A stretch of DNA of 64,000 nt from Propionibacterium australiense. Lineage in GTDB: Bacteria > Actinomycetota > Actinomycetes > Propionibacteriales > Propionibacteriaceae. Numbering within the stretch: position 1 is the first letter of the stretch; each line of letters opens with the position of its first letter. Both the position numbers and the translations under genes were made by a program. Location: positions 1-64,000 of the forward strand of contig NZ_RCIV01000009.1 in the NCBI RefSeq assembly GCF_003666605.1, written 5' to 3'. Of the stretch, positions 37,527 through 46,998 are shown piece by piece. The notes under the pieces are model-generated. The model was not told where the DNA came from and did no database searches. It saw only the letters and a list, made by a program, of their open reading frames with translations.

Positions 37527-37540
37527 GAGGTTACAACCTC
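37527..37540. promoter_or_regulatory. Perfect palindrome upstream of ecfT
   Basis: GAGGTT-AC-AACCTC, 35 nt upstream of the ecfT ATG and overlapping a possible -10 (TAACCT on the minus strand). A candidate repressor site for the vitamin transporter operon. Confidence 0.5.
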
Positions 37541-37565
37541 CCGGCGGTCCCGGCCCCCACTCGGT

Positions 37566-39155
37566 TCAGGTGAGACGCTCCTTGACCTTGCCGAGGACCT
37601 CCGGCCAGCGTCTGTCCAGACGACGGCCGGCCAGCACGACACCGCCCCAGCAGGCGAGAACCCCGACGAGCAGCCCGACCGCCAGCCCGGCCCAGCCCAG
37701 CACCGGCCGTCCCGTGACGGTGGCCAGGATGAACAGGAGGACCGAGGGCGCCCCGCCGAGGACCGGCATGATCATCGTCAGCATCGACCCGACGAAGGTC
37801 TCCGAGGTACTGCCCGGGTTGCGGCTGAAGACGCTCGCCGTGGGCGGCGGCATGGGCTGCTGCCACATCGCGTCCACCCAGGTGCCGGTGCCCAGCGAGA
37901 CGAGCCACGTCCCGACGGCCATGCCGACCAGGCCCGGCACGTCGTAGCCGGGCGCCAGGACCAGCGCGAGGACGAGGCCGGCGAGCAGGACCGGTCCGCT
38001 CATGAGCGCGACGACGGCGACGCGGGCCGCTCGATCCTGGACGGCGGAGACCTGCGACAGCGCGATGATCCACAAGGCCGAGCCGTCGTAACTCAGTCCC
38101 CAGGCCGAGACCGCCGAGGTCACCACCGCGCACATGTACGGCACCAGCGCGATCATCTCCCGCTGGTCGCCCAGCACGGCCGGGAAAACCATCACGAGGG
38201 GCACGAGGACGATGCTGATGAGCTGCACGAACCGCCGCTGGTCCCGGCGCCAGTAGCGCAGCTCACGGCCCATGAGCGCGCCCATGAGCCCAGAGGGCAG
38301 CAGCTCGTCGAGCCGTGAGCCCTTGACCCGCGCGGCCTCGTCGCGGATGACCGGGTTCACCAGGGCCCGGTCGATGAGACGCACCCAGCAGCTCGCGAGC
38401 ACCACGATGAGTACGAGCGAGGCGACGACGTGCACCAGCAGGACCGGCCAGGCGCCCTGCTGGGCGTCCCAGGACAGCGACCAGCACCACCCGAAGGGCG
38501 TCCAGCGGGCGATCCTGGCGGCCGCGGTGACCATGACGAGCAGTTCCGGCCCCAGCAGGACGCCCGCCCGGTCGTAGGAGAGGAACTGTGAGCCGACACC
38601 GGCGCCGATGACGCCGAGCAGCAGCACGACCCCCAGCCGCTCGCGCACGCGCCGTCTGCCGAGAAGGGGGCCGAGCGCTGCCAGCAGCACGCGCACGAGC
38701 AGGACACTGGTGAGGATGCCCAGCACCAGCTGTGCCGCGGCGAACAGGGCCGGCAGCGGCTCGGAGCGCCATGCGGTGACCACGAGGAGTGCGATGATGC
38801 CGACGACGAGCGCGCCCGGGCTGAGCACGGCCGCGGCGAACAGGGCCGGGGCGAGTTCACGGCCGCTGCGGGGCATGAGGGCGAAACGGGCCGGGTCGAG
38901 CAGATTCGAGTCGCCGCCGCTGACGACGGCCATCAGGGGCCAGCCGAGGGTGACGGCGGCCATGGCCACCGTCAGGACCGGGCCGCGGACGGAGGCGGCC
39001 TCGTCGATGCCGAGCGCGACGATGCCGGCGCCGAGCAGGGCGAGCATGCCGAGGCCGTAGAGCAGCACGATGGCCGAGGCGACGATGCGTCCGGTGGTGG
39101 CGGTGACGCCGCGCCAGACCAGCTTCAGTTGGAGCCGGGCGAGGTATCCAGCCAC
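37566..39155 (-). CDS. ABC transporter permease (exporter-like, about 12 helices)
   Basis: 529 residues and almost entirely membrane helices in two halves joined by a soluble stretch (about 255-300). It lacks an EAA loop and a binding-protein partner, so an exporter or antibiotic/lantibiotic-type system is likelier than an importer. It overlaps the upstream ATPase gene by 31 nt, an unusually long overlap that ties their synthesis together. Substrate unknown. Confidence 0.82.
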   Translation of the reverse strand: MAGYLARLQLKLVWRGVTATTGRIVASAIVLLYGLGMLALLGAGIVALGIDEAASVRGPVLTVAMAAVTLGWPLMAVVSGGDSNLLDPARFALMPRSGRELAPALFAAAVLSPGALVVGIIALLVVTAWRSEPLPALFAAAQLVLGILTSVLLVRVLLAALGPLLGRRRVRERLGVVLLLGVIGAGVGSQFLSYDRAGVLLGPELLVMVTAAARIARWTPFGWCWSLSWDAQQGAWPVLLVHVVASLVLIVVLASCWVRLIDRALVNPVIRDEAARVKGSRLDELLPSGLMGALMGRELRYWRRDQRRFVQLISIVLVPLVMVFPAVLGDQREMIALVPYMCAVVTSAVSAWGLSYDGSALWIIALSQVSAVQDRAARVAVVALMSGPVLLAGLVLALVLAPGYDVPGLVGMAVGTWLVSLGTGTWVDAMWQQPMPPPTASVFSRNPGSTSETFVGSMLTMIMPVLGGAPSVLLFILATVTGRPVLGWAGLAVGLLVGVLACWGGVVLAGRRLDRRWPEVLGKVKERLT

Positions 39156-40087
39156 GACAACTCACCCCCACTCGTCTGGTGGACGCCGACGAGCTGCAGG
39201 AAACGCTGCTGGAGCGGCATGCCGGCGCGGACCTCATCGGTCGGGCCGGCGGCGAGGATGCGGCCGGCGGCCATGACGGCCACGGCATCGCACAGCGTCT
39301 CGACGAGCTCCATGACGTGGCTCGACATGACGACGGTGCCGCCACCGGCGGTGTAGCGGTGCAGGATCTGGCGAATCGTCTCGCCCGAGACCGGGTCGAC
39401 GGACTCGAAGGGCTCGTCGAGCACGAGAAGACGGGGATTGTGGATGAGGGCGCAGGCCAGACCGATCTTCTTGGTCATACCCGCCGAGTAGTCGCAGACC
39501 ATCTTGTCGCCGTCGCCTGCCAGCCCCAGCGTGACGAGCAGCTGCTCGGCCCGCTGGCCGGCGGTGGCGCGGTCGAGCCGGTTCATGCGGGCCACGAACT
39601 CGAGCAGCTCTCGGCCGCTGAGCCGGTCGAAGGTGCGCAGCCCGTCGGGCAGGACGCCCATGAGTGCCTTGGCGGCCGCCGGGTCGGCCCAGACGTCGTG
39701 CCCGGCGACGAGCACCTGCCCCTGGTCGGGTCTCAGCAGGCCGGTCGCCATCGACAGGGCGGTCGTCTTGCCGGCACCGTTGGGGCCGACCAGTCCGAAC
39801 AGGGAGCCGGCCGGAACGTCCAAGTCGATGCCGGCGACGGCGCACTTTGCTCCGAAGAACTTCACCAGCCCGCGGATCGACAGGGCGGCCCGCGGGTTCA
39901 CCGCAGCGGGTGCGGGTGCCCAGCCCGGAGCAGGCCGGGGCCAGCCGGCAGGGGCCGCCTGCGGCGGGATCAGCGGGGCTGATGCGCCCGCCTGCTGCGA
40001 CTGCTGGGTGGCCCCGGGGGCGGGCCGGCCCGTCGAGCCGGAGCCCTGCGGGACCGGATGGCCCTGCGGCGTCGGTGATGTGCTCAT
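39125..40087 (-). CDS. ABC transporter ATPase
   Basis: 320 residues from ATG 40087 (MSTSPTPQG). The first ~70 residues are a Pro/Gln/Ala-rich tail; the ABC domain follows with GPNGAGKTT, the degenerate signature YSAGMTKK (for LSGGQ) and LLVLDEPF. This signature is usual in CcmA/NatA-type exporter ATPases. Upstream, CATGAT ends 6 nt before the ATG and two operator-like repeats lie further out, so the exporter pair appears regulated by a repressor. Confidence 0.9.
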   Translation of the reverse strand: MSTSPTPQGHPVPQGSGSTGRPAPGATQQSQQAGASAPLIPPQAAPAGWPRPAPGWAPAPAAVNPRAALSIRGLVKFFGAKCAVAGIDLDVPAGSLFGLVGPNGAGKTTALSMATGLLRPDQGQVLVAGHDVWADPAAAKALMGVLPDGLRTFDRLSGRELLEFVARMNRLDRATAGQRAEQLLVTLGLAGDGDKMVCDYSAGMTKKIGLACALIHNPRLLVLDEPFESVDPVSGETIRQILHRYTAGGGTVVMSSHVMELVETLCDAVAVMAAGRILAAGPTDEVRAGMPLQQRFLQLVGVHQTSGGELSWLDTSPGSN

Positions 40088-40093
40088 GACTCC

Positions 40094-40099
40094 ATCATG
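40094..40099 (-). promoter_or_regulatory. Possible leaderless -10 of the exporter operon
   Basis: CATGAT on the minus strand, 6 nt before ATG 40087; only four of six consensus positions match. Confidence 0.4.
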
Positions 40100-40121
40100 G
40101 CGGCCCTTCAAGTGGGTACGG

Positions 40122-40164
40122 ATCCCTCCCCGGAGGGAAAGTACGCATCCCTCCCCAGAGGGAA
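40122..40164. promoter_or_regulatory. Two tandem operator-like inverted repeats
   Basis: ATCCCTCCCCGGAGGGAA at 40122-40139 and ATCCCTCCCCAGAGGGAA at 40147-40164: two copies differing at one base, 25 nt apart centre to centre. Each is an inverted repeat TCCCTC-N4-GAGGGA. They lie just upstream of the exporter operon, where a dimeric repressor would bind cooperatively; sodA is the divergent neighbour. Confidence 0.75.
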
Positions 40165-40170
40165 TAGGGT

Positions 40171-40206
40171 GTTCATCCAATCCGCCGCCGGATCGGCCGG
40201 ATGAAC
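40171..40206. repeat. Inverted repeat in the exporter-sodA gap
   Basis: GTTCATCC (40171-40178) and GGATGAAC (40199-40206) with the smaller pair ATCCG/CGGAT inside. Role unknown. Confidence 0.4.
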
Positions 40207-40325
40207 GATCCGTGGTCCGGCTGCCGCAGCGCGGCCCGGGAATAGACGGGCACCGCCCCGATGTTGTCGCAGATGACAGCGACGAGCCCTTCGCGCAGCA
40301 GGCGCCGAGGGCGGAATGAGGAGAC

Positions 40326-40934
40326 ATGGCCATCTACACGCTTCCGGAACTGCCCTACGACTACTCCGCTCTGGAGCCCTACATCAGTGGCGAGATCATG
40401 GAACTCCACCACGACAAGCACCACCAGGCCTATGTCGACGGGGCCAACACGGCCCTCGACAAGCTGGCGGAGGCCCGCGGGTCCGGCGACTTCGGCACCA
40501 TCAACAAGCTCGAGAAGGACCTGGCCTTCAACCTCGGCGGTCACGTCAACCACTCCGTCTTCTGGCAGAACATGGCTCCCAAGGGTTCCGGCCCCGAGTC
40601 GCCCGAGGGCGAGCTCGCCGAGGCCATCACCGAGTTCTTCGGCTCCTTCGACGCGATGAAGGCCCAGTTCAACGCCGCCGCCACCGGCATCCAGGGCTCG
40701 GGCTGGGCCTCGCTGGTCTGGGATCCGCTGGGCCGCCGCATCCAGACCCTGCAGTTCTTCGACCACCAGAACAACCTGCCGGCCGGCGCCGTCCCGATCC
40801 TCCAGCTCGACATGTGGGAGCACGCCTTCTACCTGCAGTACAAGAACGTCAAGGGCGACTACGTCAAGAACTGGTGGAACGTCGTCAACTGGAATGACGT
40901 CGCCGAACGCTTCCTGGCCGCCAAGAACGCCTGA
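40326..40934 (+). CDS. sodA: Superoxide dismutase (Fe/Mn, possibly cambialistic)
   Basis: 202 residues, a normal length. Metal ligands fall in [20 protein letters not shown] and [13 protein letters not shown]. The second-sphere residues (Gly in LGGHVNHS and the DHQNN segment with His) match SODs from Propionibacterium and mycobacteria that work with Fe or are cambialistic. GAGGAG lies 3 nt before the ATG. Cytoplasmic or released; no signal peptide. A strong hairpin terminates it. Confidence 0.96.
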   Translation: MAIYTLPELPYDYSALEPYISGEIMELHHDKHHQAYVDGANTALDKLAEARGSGDFGTINKLEKDLAFNLGGHVNHSVFWQNMAPKGSGPESPEGELAEAITEFFGSFDAMKAQFNAAATGIQGSGWASLVWDPLGRRIQTLQFFDHQNNLPAGAVPILQLDMWEHAFYLQYKNVKGDYVKNWWNVVNWNDVAERFLAAKNA

Positions 40935-40991
40935 ATCGAGTCGATGAGAGCGATCTCTCAGGAAACTTAGGGCAACAGTTTTCCCGATCGA

Positions 40992-41020
40992 GGGTCTCCC
41001 CGCACCGTGCGGGGAGACCC
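40992..41020 (+). terminator. sodA terminator
   Basis: GGGTCTCCCCGCA/TGCGGGGAGACCC, a perfect 13-bp stem with a 3-nt loop. Only a weak T-run follows. Confidence 0.85.
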
Positions 41021-41128
41021 TCCCCCGTATTTGGTCAGGGGTTTTATCAGCAAGCCGGTTATCAGACCGGGTGACCGGCGAGTTCAGGGCTCAATGGGGG
41101 TCTTTTTCCATTTTTCTCAGCCTTGTCT

Positions 41129-42319
<1,191 letters not shown>

Positions 42320-42341
42320 CCGACACCACCAGCAGAGCAGA

Positions 42342-42388
42342 CGAGGCCCCACCCGGTTCCTCCCCCTCGGGGATCGGGTGGGGCCTCG
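42342..42388 (+). terminator. Terminator after rpfB
   Basis: CGAGGCCCCACCCG and CGGGTGGGGCCTCG, a 14-bp stem with a 19-nt loop. Confidence 0.75.
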
Positions 42389-42448
42389 CCCTGTTCACGT
42401 CGTCGCCAGGCCTGTTCCCGCCAACGCCGACCACGAGGCGGGGAACGC

Positions 42449-42482
42449 GTGATGCCCGGCCCCTGAGGGGGCCGGGCATCAC
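42449..42482 (-). terminator. Terminator after rplQ
   Basis: GTGATGCCCGGCCCC/GGGGCCGGGCATCAC, a perfect 15-bp stem with a 4-nt loop, 29 nt past the rplQ stop and facing the rpfB terminator. Confidence 0.85.
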
Positions 42483-42511
42483 GGCTGGACGGCGCGTCGC
42501 GGGTCAGCGGC

Positions 42512-43081
42512 TCACTTCTCCTCGTCCGCCTCGGTCTCGGCTTCGGCGGCCTCGTCCTGATGCTCCTCCTCGGCAGCCTCGACCTCCTCGGCGTCAATGC
42601 CGGCTTCCTCAACCTGGTCCTCGGCAGCGGCCTCGGCCTGGTCGGCAGCGGCATCCTCGATCGCCTCGACCGTCTCGGCAGCGGTCTGGGGGGCCTTGGC
42701 AGCGGCCTTCTTCTTCGGGCTGACCGGCTCGGTGATGATCTCGATGACGGCCATCGGGGCGTTGTCCCCCCGACGGTTGCCGATCTTCGTGATCCGGGTG
42801 CAACCACCATCGCGGCCTTCGAGGGCCGGGGCGATGTCGTCGAAGAGGTGACGCAGCACCTCCTTGTCGCGGATGGTCCTGGCGACGAGACGGCGGTTGT
42901 GCAGGTCACCGCGCTTGGCCTTGGTGATGAGGGTCTCGGCCAGGGGCTGCACGCGGCGGGCGCGGGTCACCGTGGTGGTGATCCGGCCGTGCTCGAACAG
43001 CTGGCTGGCGAGGTTGGCCAGGATGATCCGCTGGTGGGATGCGCTGCCGCCGAGGCGGGGACCCTTCGTGGGCTTGGGCAT
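42512..43081 (-). CDS. rplQ: 50S ribosomal protein L17 with acidic C-terminal extension
   Basis: 189 residues from ATG 43081 ([12 protein letters not shown]). The L17 core (residues 1-118) lines the exit-tunnel region. Residues about 122-189 are an added Ala/Glu-rich tail beginning KKKAAAKAP, absent from most L17 proteins (about 120 aa); similar tails occur in some actinobacteria. GGAG lies 8 nt upstream. Last gene of the infA-rplQ operon. Confidence 0.96.
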   Translation of the reverse strand: MPKPTKGPRLGGSASHQRIILANLASQLFEHGRITTTVTRARRVQPLAETLITKAKRGDLHNRRLVARTIRDKEVLRHLFDDIAPALEGRDGGCTRITKIGNRRGDNAPMAVIEIITEPVSPKKKAAAKAPQTAAETVEAIEDAAADQAEAAAEDQVEEAGIDAEEVEAAEEEHQDEAAEAETEADEEK

Positions 43082-43123
43082 GTTCAAATCTCCAAATCAT
43101 GTGGCGCGCACGGGGCGCACAGA

Positions 43124-44146
43124 TCAGTACTGTTCCGTCTCGGCGTAGTCGGCGCCGTCTTCTTCTTCGTCCTCGTAGCGGTCCGCGGCCGCCAGCGGGT
43201 CGAAACCGGGGGCGCTGTCCTTGAGGGACAGTCCCAGCTCGGCCAGCTTCTCCTTCACCTCGTCGATCGACTTCGAACCGAAGTTGCGGATGTCGAGCAG
43301 GTCCTGCTCGGAGCGGCTGACGAGTTCGCCCACCGTGTGGATGCCCTCGCGTTTGAGGCAGTTGTACGAGCGCACCGACAGGTGCAGGTCGTCGACGGGC
43401 AGGGCGAGGTCGGCGGCCAGCTGCTCGTCGACCGGGCTCGGGCCCATCTCGACACCCTCGGCCTCGACGTTGAGTTCGCGGAACAGGCCGAAGAGCTCGA
43501 CGAGGGTCTTGCCCGCGGAGGCCACGGCATCGCGCGGAAGGATGCTGGGCTTGGTCTCGACGTCGACGATGAGCCGGTCGAAGTCGGTCCGCGTCTCGAC
43601 GCGCGTGGCCTCGACCTTGTAGCTCACCTTCAGCACGGGCGAGTAGAGGGAGTCGACGGGGATCCGCCCGATCTCGGCGTCCGGATCGTTGTTCAGGGCA
43701 CTGGACACGTAGCCGCGCCCCCGCTCCACGACGAGTTCCACCTCGAGGGAGCCGTTGTCCGCCAGGGTGGCGATGTGCAGCTCGGGGTTGTGCACCTCCA
43801 CACCGGCCGGAACCGCGATGTCGGCGGCGGTGACCTCACCGGATCCCGACTTGCGCAGATACATGGCGACGGGCTCGTCCTCCTCGCTCGAGAGCACCAG
43901 ACCCTTGAGGTTGAGGATGATCTCGGTGACGTCCTCGACGACCCCGGGCAGGGTGGAGAACTCGTGCTGGCAGCCCTCGATCTTGATCGACGTGATCGAG
44001 GCGCCGGGGATCGAGCTGAGCAGCGTGCGGCGCAGCGAGTTGCCGAGCGTGTACCCGAAGCCGGGCTCGAGGGGCTCGATGACGAACCGTGAGCGGAAGT
44101 CGCTGACGACCTCTTCCGACAGGGTCGGGCGCTGTGCGATGAGCAT
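43124..44146 (-). CDS. rpoA: DNA-directed RNA polymerase subunit alpha
   Basis: 340 residues. The N-terminal assembly domain (about 1-230; [12 protein letters not shown]) dimerises and binds beta and beta'. The C-terminal domain (about 255-310; [20 protein letters not shown]) contacts UP elements and activators. Acidic C-terminal tail. Position between rpsD and rplQ is the standard order. Confidence 0.98.
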   Translation of the reverse strand: MLIAQRPTLSEEVVSDFRSRFVIEPLEPGFGYTLGNSLRRTLLSSIPGASITSIKIEGCQHEFSTLPGVVEDVTEIILNLKGLVLSSEEDEPVAMYLRKSGSGEVTAADIAVPAGVEVHNPELHIATLADNGSLEVELVVERGRGYVSSALNNDPDAEIGRIPVDSLYSPVLKVSYKVEATRVETRTDFDRLIVDVETKPSILPRDAVASAGKTLVELFGLFRELNVEAEGVEMGPSPVDEQLAADLALPVDDLHLSVRSYNCLKREGIHTVGELVSRSEQDLLDIRNFGSKSIDEVKEKLAELGLSLKDSAPGFDPLAAADRYEDEEEDGADYAETEQY

Positions 44147-44263
44147 TCTTTTCCCTTTCCGCCTCGACCGCTATATGACGAGGCGATGAGCTGGCCACGA
44201 GGACTCCCCTCGCGGCCTTGGTGAGGACGCGGGGCCGGCCCGCGACCTGCGAGAAGACGGCTC

Positions 44264-44286
44264 CCTGCGCCGACGGCCGGCGCAGG
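44264..44286 (-). repeat. Intra-operon hairpin between rpsD and rpoA
   Basis: CCTGCGCCG/CGGCGCAGG, a 9-bp stem with a 5-nt loop just after the rpsD stop, with no T-run. It could tune mRNA stability or rpoA expression. Confidence 0.5.
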
Positions 44287-44294
44287 GGCGCCGA

Positions 44295-44900
44295 TCACTT
44301 CGAGTAGAGCTCGACGATTGCCTGCTCGTTGACGTCCACGACGATCTGATCGCGCGTGGGCAGCTGATGCACGAGGATGCGCATCCTGTTGGGCTTGACC
44401 GTGAGCCAGGCGGGCACGTCGCGCTCGCCGAATGTCTCACGGGCCACGATGAAGGGAACCATCTGCTGGCTCTTGGGTCGCACGTCGATGATGTCGAGGG
44501 CGCTCACCCGGAAGCTGGGGATGTTCACCTTCCTGCCGTTGACGAGGAAGTGGCCGTGGCTCACCATCTGGCGGGCCTGACGGCGGGTCTGGGCGAAGCC
44601 GGCGCGGTACACGACGTTGTCGAGACGGGACTCGAGGATCTGCAGCAGCAGATCACCGGTCTTGCCCTGGCGGCGCGAGGCCTCCTCGTAGTAGTGACGG
44701 AACTGCTTCTCGAGCACGCCGTAGGCGAAACGCGCCTTCTGCTTCTCGCGCAGCTGGAGGGAGTACTCCGAGTCCTTCGTACGGCCGCGGCCGTGGACGC
44801 CGGGGGCGTACGGGCGGCGTTCGAACGCCTTGTCGTTGCCGACCAGGTCCACCCCGAGGCGACGGGACTTCTTGGTCATGGGGCCGGTGTAACGGGCCAT
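44295..44900 (-). CDS. rpsD: 30S ribosomal protein S4
   Basis: 201 residues, a primary 16S rRNA binder and translational accuracy protein. N-terminus MARYTGPMTKKSRRLG (no zinc-binding cysteines, the Cys-minus type) and the S4 RNA-binding domain around residues 90-155 (RLDNVVYRAGFAQTRRQARQ region). Confidence 0.98.
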   Translation of the reverse strand: MARYTGPMTKKSRRLGVDLVGNDKAFERRPYAPGVHGRGRTKDSEYSLQLREKQKARFAYGVLEKQFRHYYEEASRRQGKTGDLLLQILESRLDNVVYRAGFAQTRRQARQMVSHGHFLVNGRKVNIPSFRVSALDIIDVRPKSQQMVPFIVARETFGERDVPAWLTVKPNRMRILVHQLPTRDQIVVDVNEQAIVELYSK

Positions 44901-44931
44901 TGTTGTTCAGTCCTTTTCTGCTTGGTCGGGT

Positions 44932-45339
44932 TCAGACGCGGCGGCGCTTCGGGGGGCGGCAGCCGTTGTGCGGCACCGGGGTGACGTCGGAGATCGTGCC
45001 GACCTCCAGGCCGATGGCGCCGAGCGAACGGATGGCGGTCTCACGGCCGGAGCCGGGACCCTTGACGAAGACGTCGACGCGCTTCATGCCATGGTCCATG
45101 GCACGACGACCAACAGCCTCGGCTGCCATCTGCGCGGCGAACGGGGTCGACTTGCGGGAGCCCTTGAAGCCGACGGTGCCGGCGGAGGCCCATGCGATCA
45201 CGGCGCCATTGGTGTCGGTGATGGCGATGATCGTGTTGTTGAACGTGCTCTTGATGTGGGCCTGGCCGGCGACCACATTCTTCTTCTCCTTGCGCCGCAC
45301 CTTGGTCTTCGCGGCGCCCTTGCGGGCTGCAGTAGCCAT
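44932..45339 (-). CDS. rpsK: 30S ribosomal protein S11
   Basis: 135 residues in the platform of the small subunit; [10 protein letters not shown] and the C-terminal [13 protein letters not shown] are diagnostic. The Asn-Gly pair there is the site of isoaspartate formation in E. coli S11. Confidence 0.98.
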   Translation of the reverse strand: MATAARKGAAKTKVRRKEKKNVVAGQAHIKSTFNNTIIAITDTNGAVIAWASAGTVGFKGSRKSTPFAAQMAAEAVGRRAMDHGMKRVDVFVKGPGSGRETAIRSLGAIGLEVGTISDVTPVPHNGCRPPKRRRV

Positions 45340-45389
45340 AAAGTTCTCAGTCTCCTGGGATCAATCCTTGTTCCGCGTCACCCTGGGGC

Positions 45390-45764
45390 TCAGCGGGCCT
45401 TCTTCTTGCCGGCGACGGCCTTCTTGCGGCCCTTGCGGGTGCGGGCGTTGGTGCGGGTGCGCTGACCGCGGACGGGCAGCCCTGCGCGGTGCCGGCGGCC
45501 CTGGTAGGTGCCGATCTCGACCTTGCGGCGGATGTCGGCGGCCACGGCGCGGCGAAGATCACCTTCGACCTCGTAGTTGGCGTCGATGAAATCGCGGAGG
45601 GCGACGAGCTGCTCGTCGGTCAGGTCCCTCACGCGGATGTCCGGGCTGACGCCGGTTGCTTCCAGGATCTTGTCGGCACGGGTCTTCCCGATGCCGTAGA
45701 TGTATGTGAGTGCGACCTCCAGGCGCTTCTCGCGCGGCAGGTCGACACCTTCGAGGCGTGCCAT
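45390..45764 (-). CDS. rpsM: 30S ribosomal protein S13
   Basis: 124 residues from ATG 45764 ([17 protein letters not shown]); the open frame upstream is not protein-like. The helix-turn segment [12 protein letters not shown] and the basic tail ([13 protein letters not shown]) contact P-site tRNA and the 50S bridge. Confidence 0.98.
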   Translation of the reverse strand: MARLEGVDLPREKRLEVALTYIYGIGKTRADKILEATGVSPDIRVRDLTDEQLVALRDFIDANYEVEGDLRRAVAADIRRKVEIGTYQGRRHRAGLPVRGQRTRTNARTRKGRKKAVAGKKKAR

Positions 45765-45968
45765 CAGGCGGTACCTTTCCAGTTCTCGGCCGGTTCCATC
45801 CGACCGCGAAGGTTGTGGCGTGAGGCGTTCCCGTGCCCCGGTGATCGAGTCACCGGCGGGCCCTGGCCTTCGTCCAGGGGTTTGACTGGGATGGCCCAGC
45901 CCTGCTCTCACGTTGGTTGCCGCTGCGGGGTCCGCAGCGGTTGTTCAGTTGTCGTGAAGACCGGGTTC

Positions 45969-46082
45969 TCAGCCCTGGCGCTGCTTGTGGCGCGGGTTGG
46001 TGCAGATCACCCGGACGACACCGCGGCGACGGATCACCTTGCAGTTGTCGCAGATCTTCTTGACGCTCGGCTGAACCTTCAT
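45969..46082 (-). CDS. rpmJ: 50S ribosomal protein L36
   Basis: A 37-residue protein ([20 protein letters not shown]...KQRQG) too short for most gene callers. It carries the C-C-C-H zinc ribbon (CDNC...CTNPRH), so it is the zinc-binding C+ form; actinobacteria often keep a second zinc-free copy for zinc starvation. Between infA and rpsM as usual. Confidence 0.98.
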   Translation of the reverse strand: MKVQPSVKKICDNCKVIRRRGVVRVICTNPRHKQRQG

Positions 46083-46142
46083 CGAGCCTCTCCTTGGATT
46101 GGCCGCAGGACGCAGTGCCCGGCGGTCATGGGTGTGACGTGA

Positions 46143-46364
46143 TTACTTGTGGCGGTAGACGATGCGTCCGCGCGTCAGGTCATAGGGGGAGAGCTCCACG
46201 ACGACACGGTCCTGGGGCAGGATGCGGATGTAGTGCTGACGCATCTTCCCGCTGATCGTCGACAGCACCTTGTGCCCGTTGTCCAGCTCAACACGGAACA
46301 TCGCATTGGGCAGGGCCTCAACGACTGTGCCCTCAAGCTCCAGGGCTCCCTCTTTTTTGGCCAT
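46143..46364 (-). CDS. infA: Translation initiation factor IF-1
   Basis: 73 residues, an OB-fold protein that binds the A site during initiation ([21 protein letters not shown]...). First gene of the infA-rpmJ-rpsM-rpsK-rpsD-rpoA-rplQ operon; leader about 100 nt. Confidence 0.98.
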   Translation of the reverse strand: MAKKEGALELEGTVVEALPNAMFRVELDNGHKVLSTISGKMRQHYIRILPQDRVVVELSPYDLTRGRIVYRHK

Positions 46365-46424
46365 AGACTCTCAATCTCTTGATCGAACGCTTGGACGTGC
46401 CCGACGGCCGGAACCACACGGACA

Positions 46425-46444
46425 CCCGCATGCGCGCATGCGGG
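46425..46444. repeat. Perfect 20-nt palindrome in the infA leader
   Basis: CCCGCATGCGCGCATGCGGG reads the same on both strands. It lies between the infA promoter and start codon, so it can form an RNA hairpin or bind a symmetric protein. Confidence 0.7.
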
Positions 46445-46473
46445 CATCACCGGACACAATGAACCGACGATCA

Positions 46474-46502
46474 ATGCTATGCCACCGGAGCCCGGCGCCC
46501 AA
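46474..46502 (-). promoter_or_regulatory. Promoter of the infA-rplQ operon
   Basis: On the minus strand TTGGGC (46497-46502), 17-nt spacer, TAGCAT (46474-46479). Confidence 0.65.
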
Positions 46503-46661
46503 ATCCACCGCCGGCCAGTGGCAACCGTCCCCGCCCGGCCCCGGGTCTCGGCCCCGGCGCGCTCGGGGCGGCAGCCGGCCCGGACGGCGGGGGCGGGGCG
46601 CGCCGGGCGGTGGAATCTGCTTTGCTTGGACGTGCCAGTCGACGCATCCCGAGGAGCAATG

Positions 46662-46949
46662 ATGTCCTTCTTCACCATCAACTACACCTACGATCCCGCC
46701 AAGGACGCCGACGCGGTGCGCCCGGTGCACCGGGCCTATCTGCGTGAACTGTACGCTGCCGGTTCACTCAAGGCCGCCGGTCCGCTGCTGGGCACCGACC
46801 CGGTCCGGGCACTGCTCATCGTCGAGGCCGACGACGAGGCCGCGGCCACCGCGCTGAGCGACGCCGACCCGATGGTCACCGAGGGCATCGTCACCGAACG
46901 CAGCGTCACCGAGTGGAACCCGGTCACCGGCATCTTCGCCCAGGCCTGA
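46662..46949 (+). CDS. YciI family protein
   Basis: 95 residues from the second of two tandem ATGs (46659, 46662); GAGGAG is 5 nt before 46662. Dimeric ferredoxin-like YciI fold: HRAYLRELYAAGSLKAAGPL with the conserved His and the ADPMVTEGIV segment. Members are small cytoplasmic proteins of mostly unknown function, some with peptide- or metabolite-lyase roles. Stand-alone gene with a convergent terminator. Confidence 0.88.
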   Translation: MSFFTINYTYDPAKDADAVRPVHRAYLRELYAAGSLKAAGPLLGTDPVRALLIVEADDEAAATALSDADPMVTEGIVTERSVTEWNPVTGIFAQA

Positions 46950-46958
46950 TCCCCGCCG

Positions 46959-46986
46959 GCCGGCAGCGGCGCGGTCCGCTGCCGGC
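46959..46986. terminator. Convergent terminator
   Basis: GCCGGCAGCGG/CCGCTGCCGGC, an 11-bp perfect stem with a 6-nt loop between the convergent yciI-like and CDF genes. Confidence 0.8.
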
Positions 46987-46998
46987 TGATCGGACGGC

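Noticed and set aside
40144-40170. Promoter reading TATTCC on the minus strand through the twin operators
   Set aside because: The hexamer is poor and has no matching -35; the repeats are better explained as operators.
40173-40823. Minus-strand open frame (216 codons) overlapping sodA
   Set aside because: Antisense to sodA, which is certain; no ribosome site.
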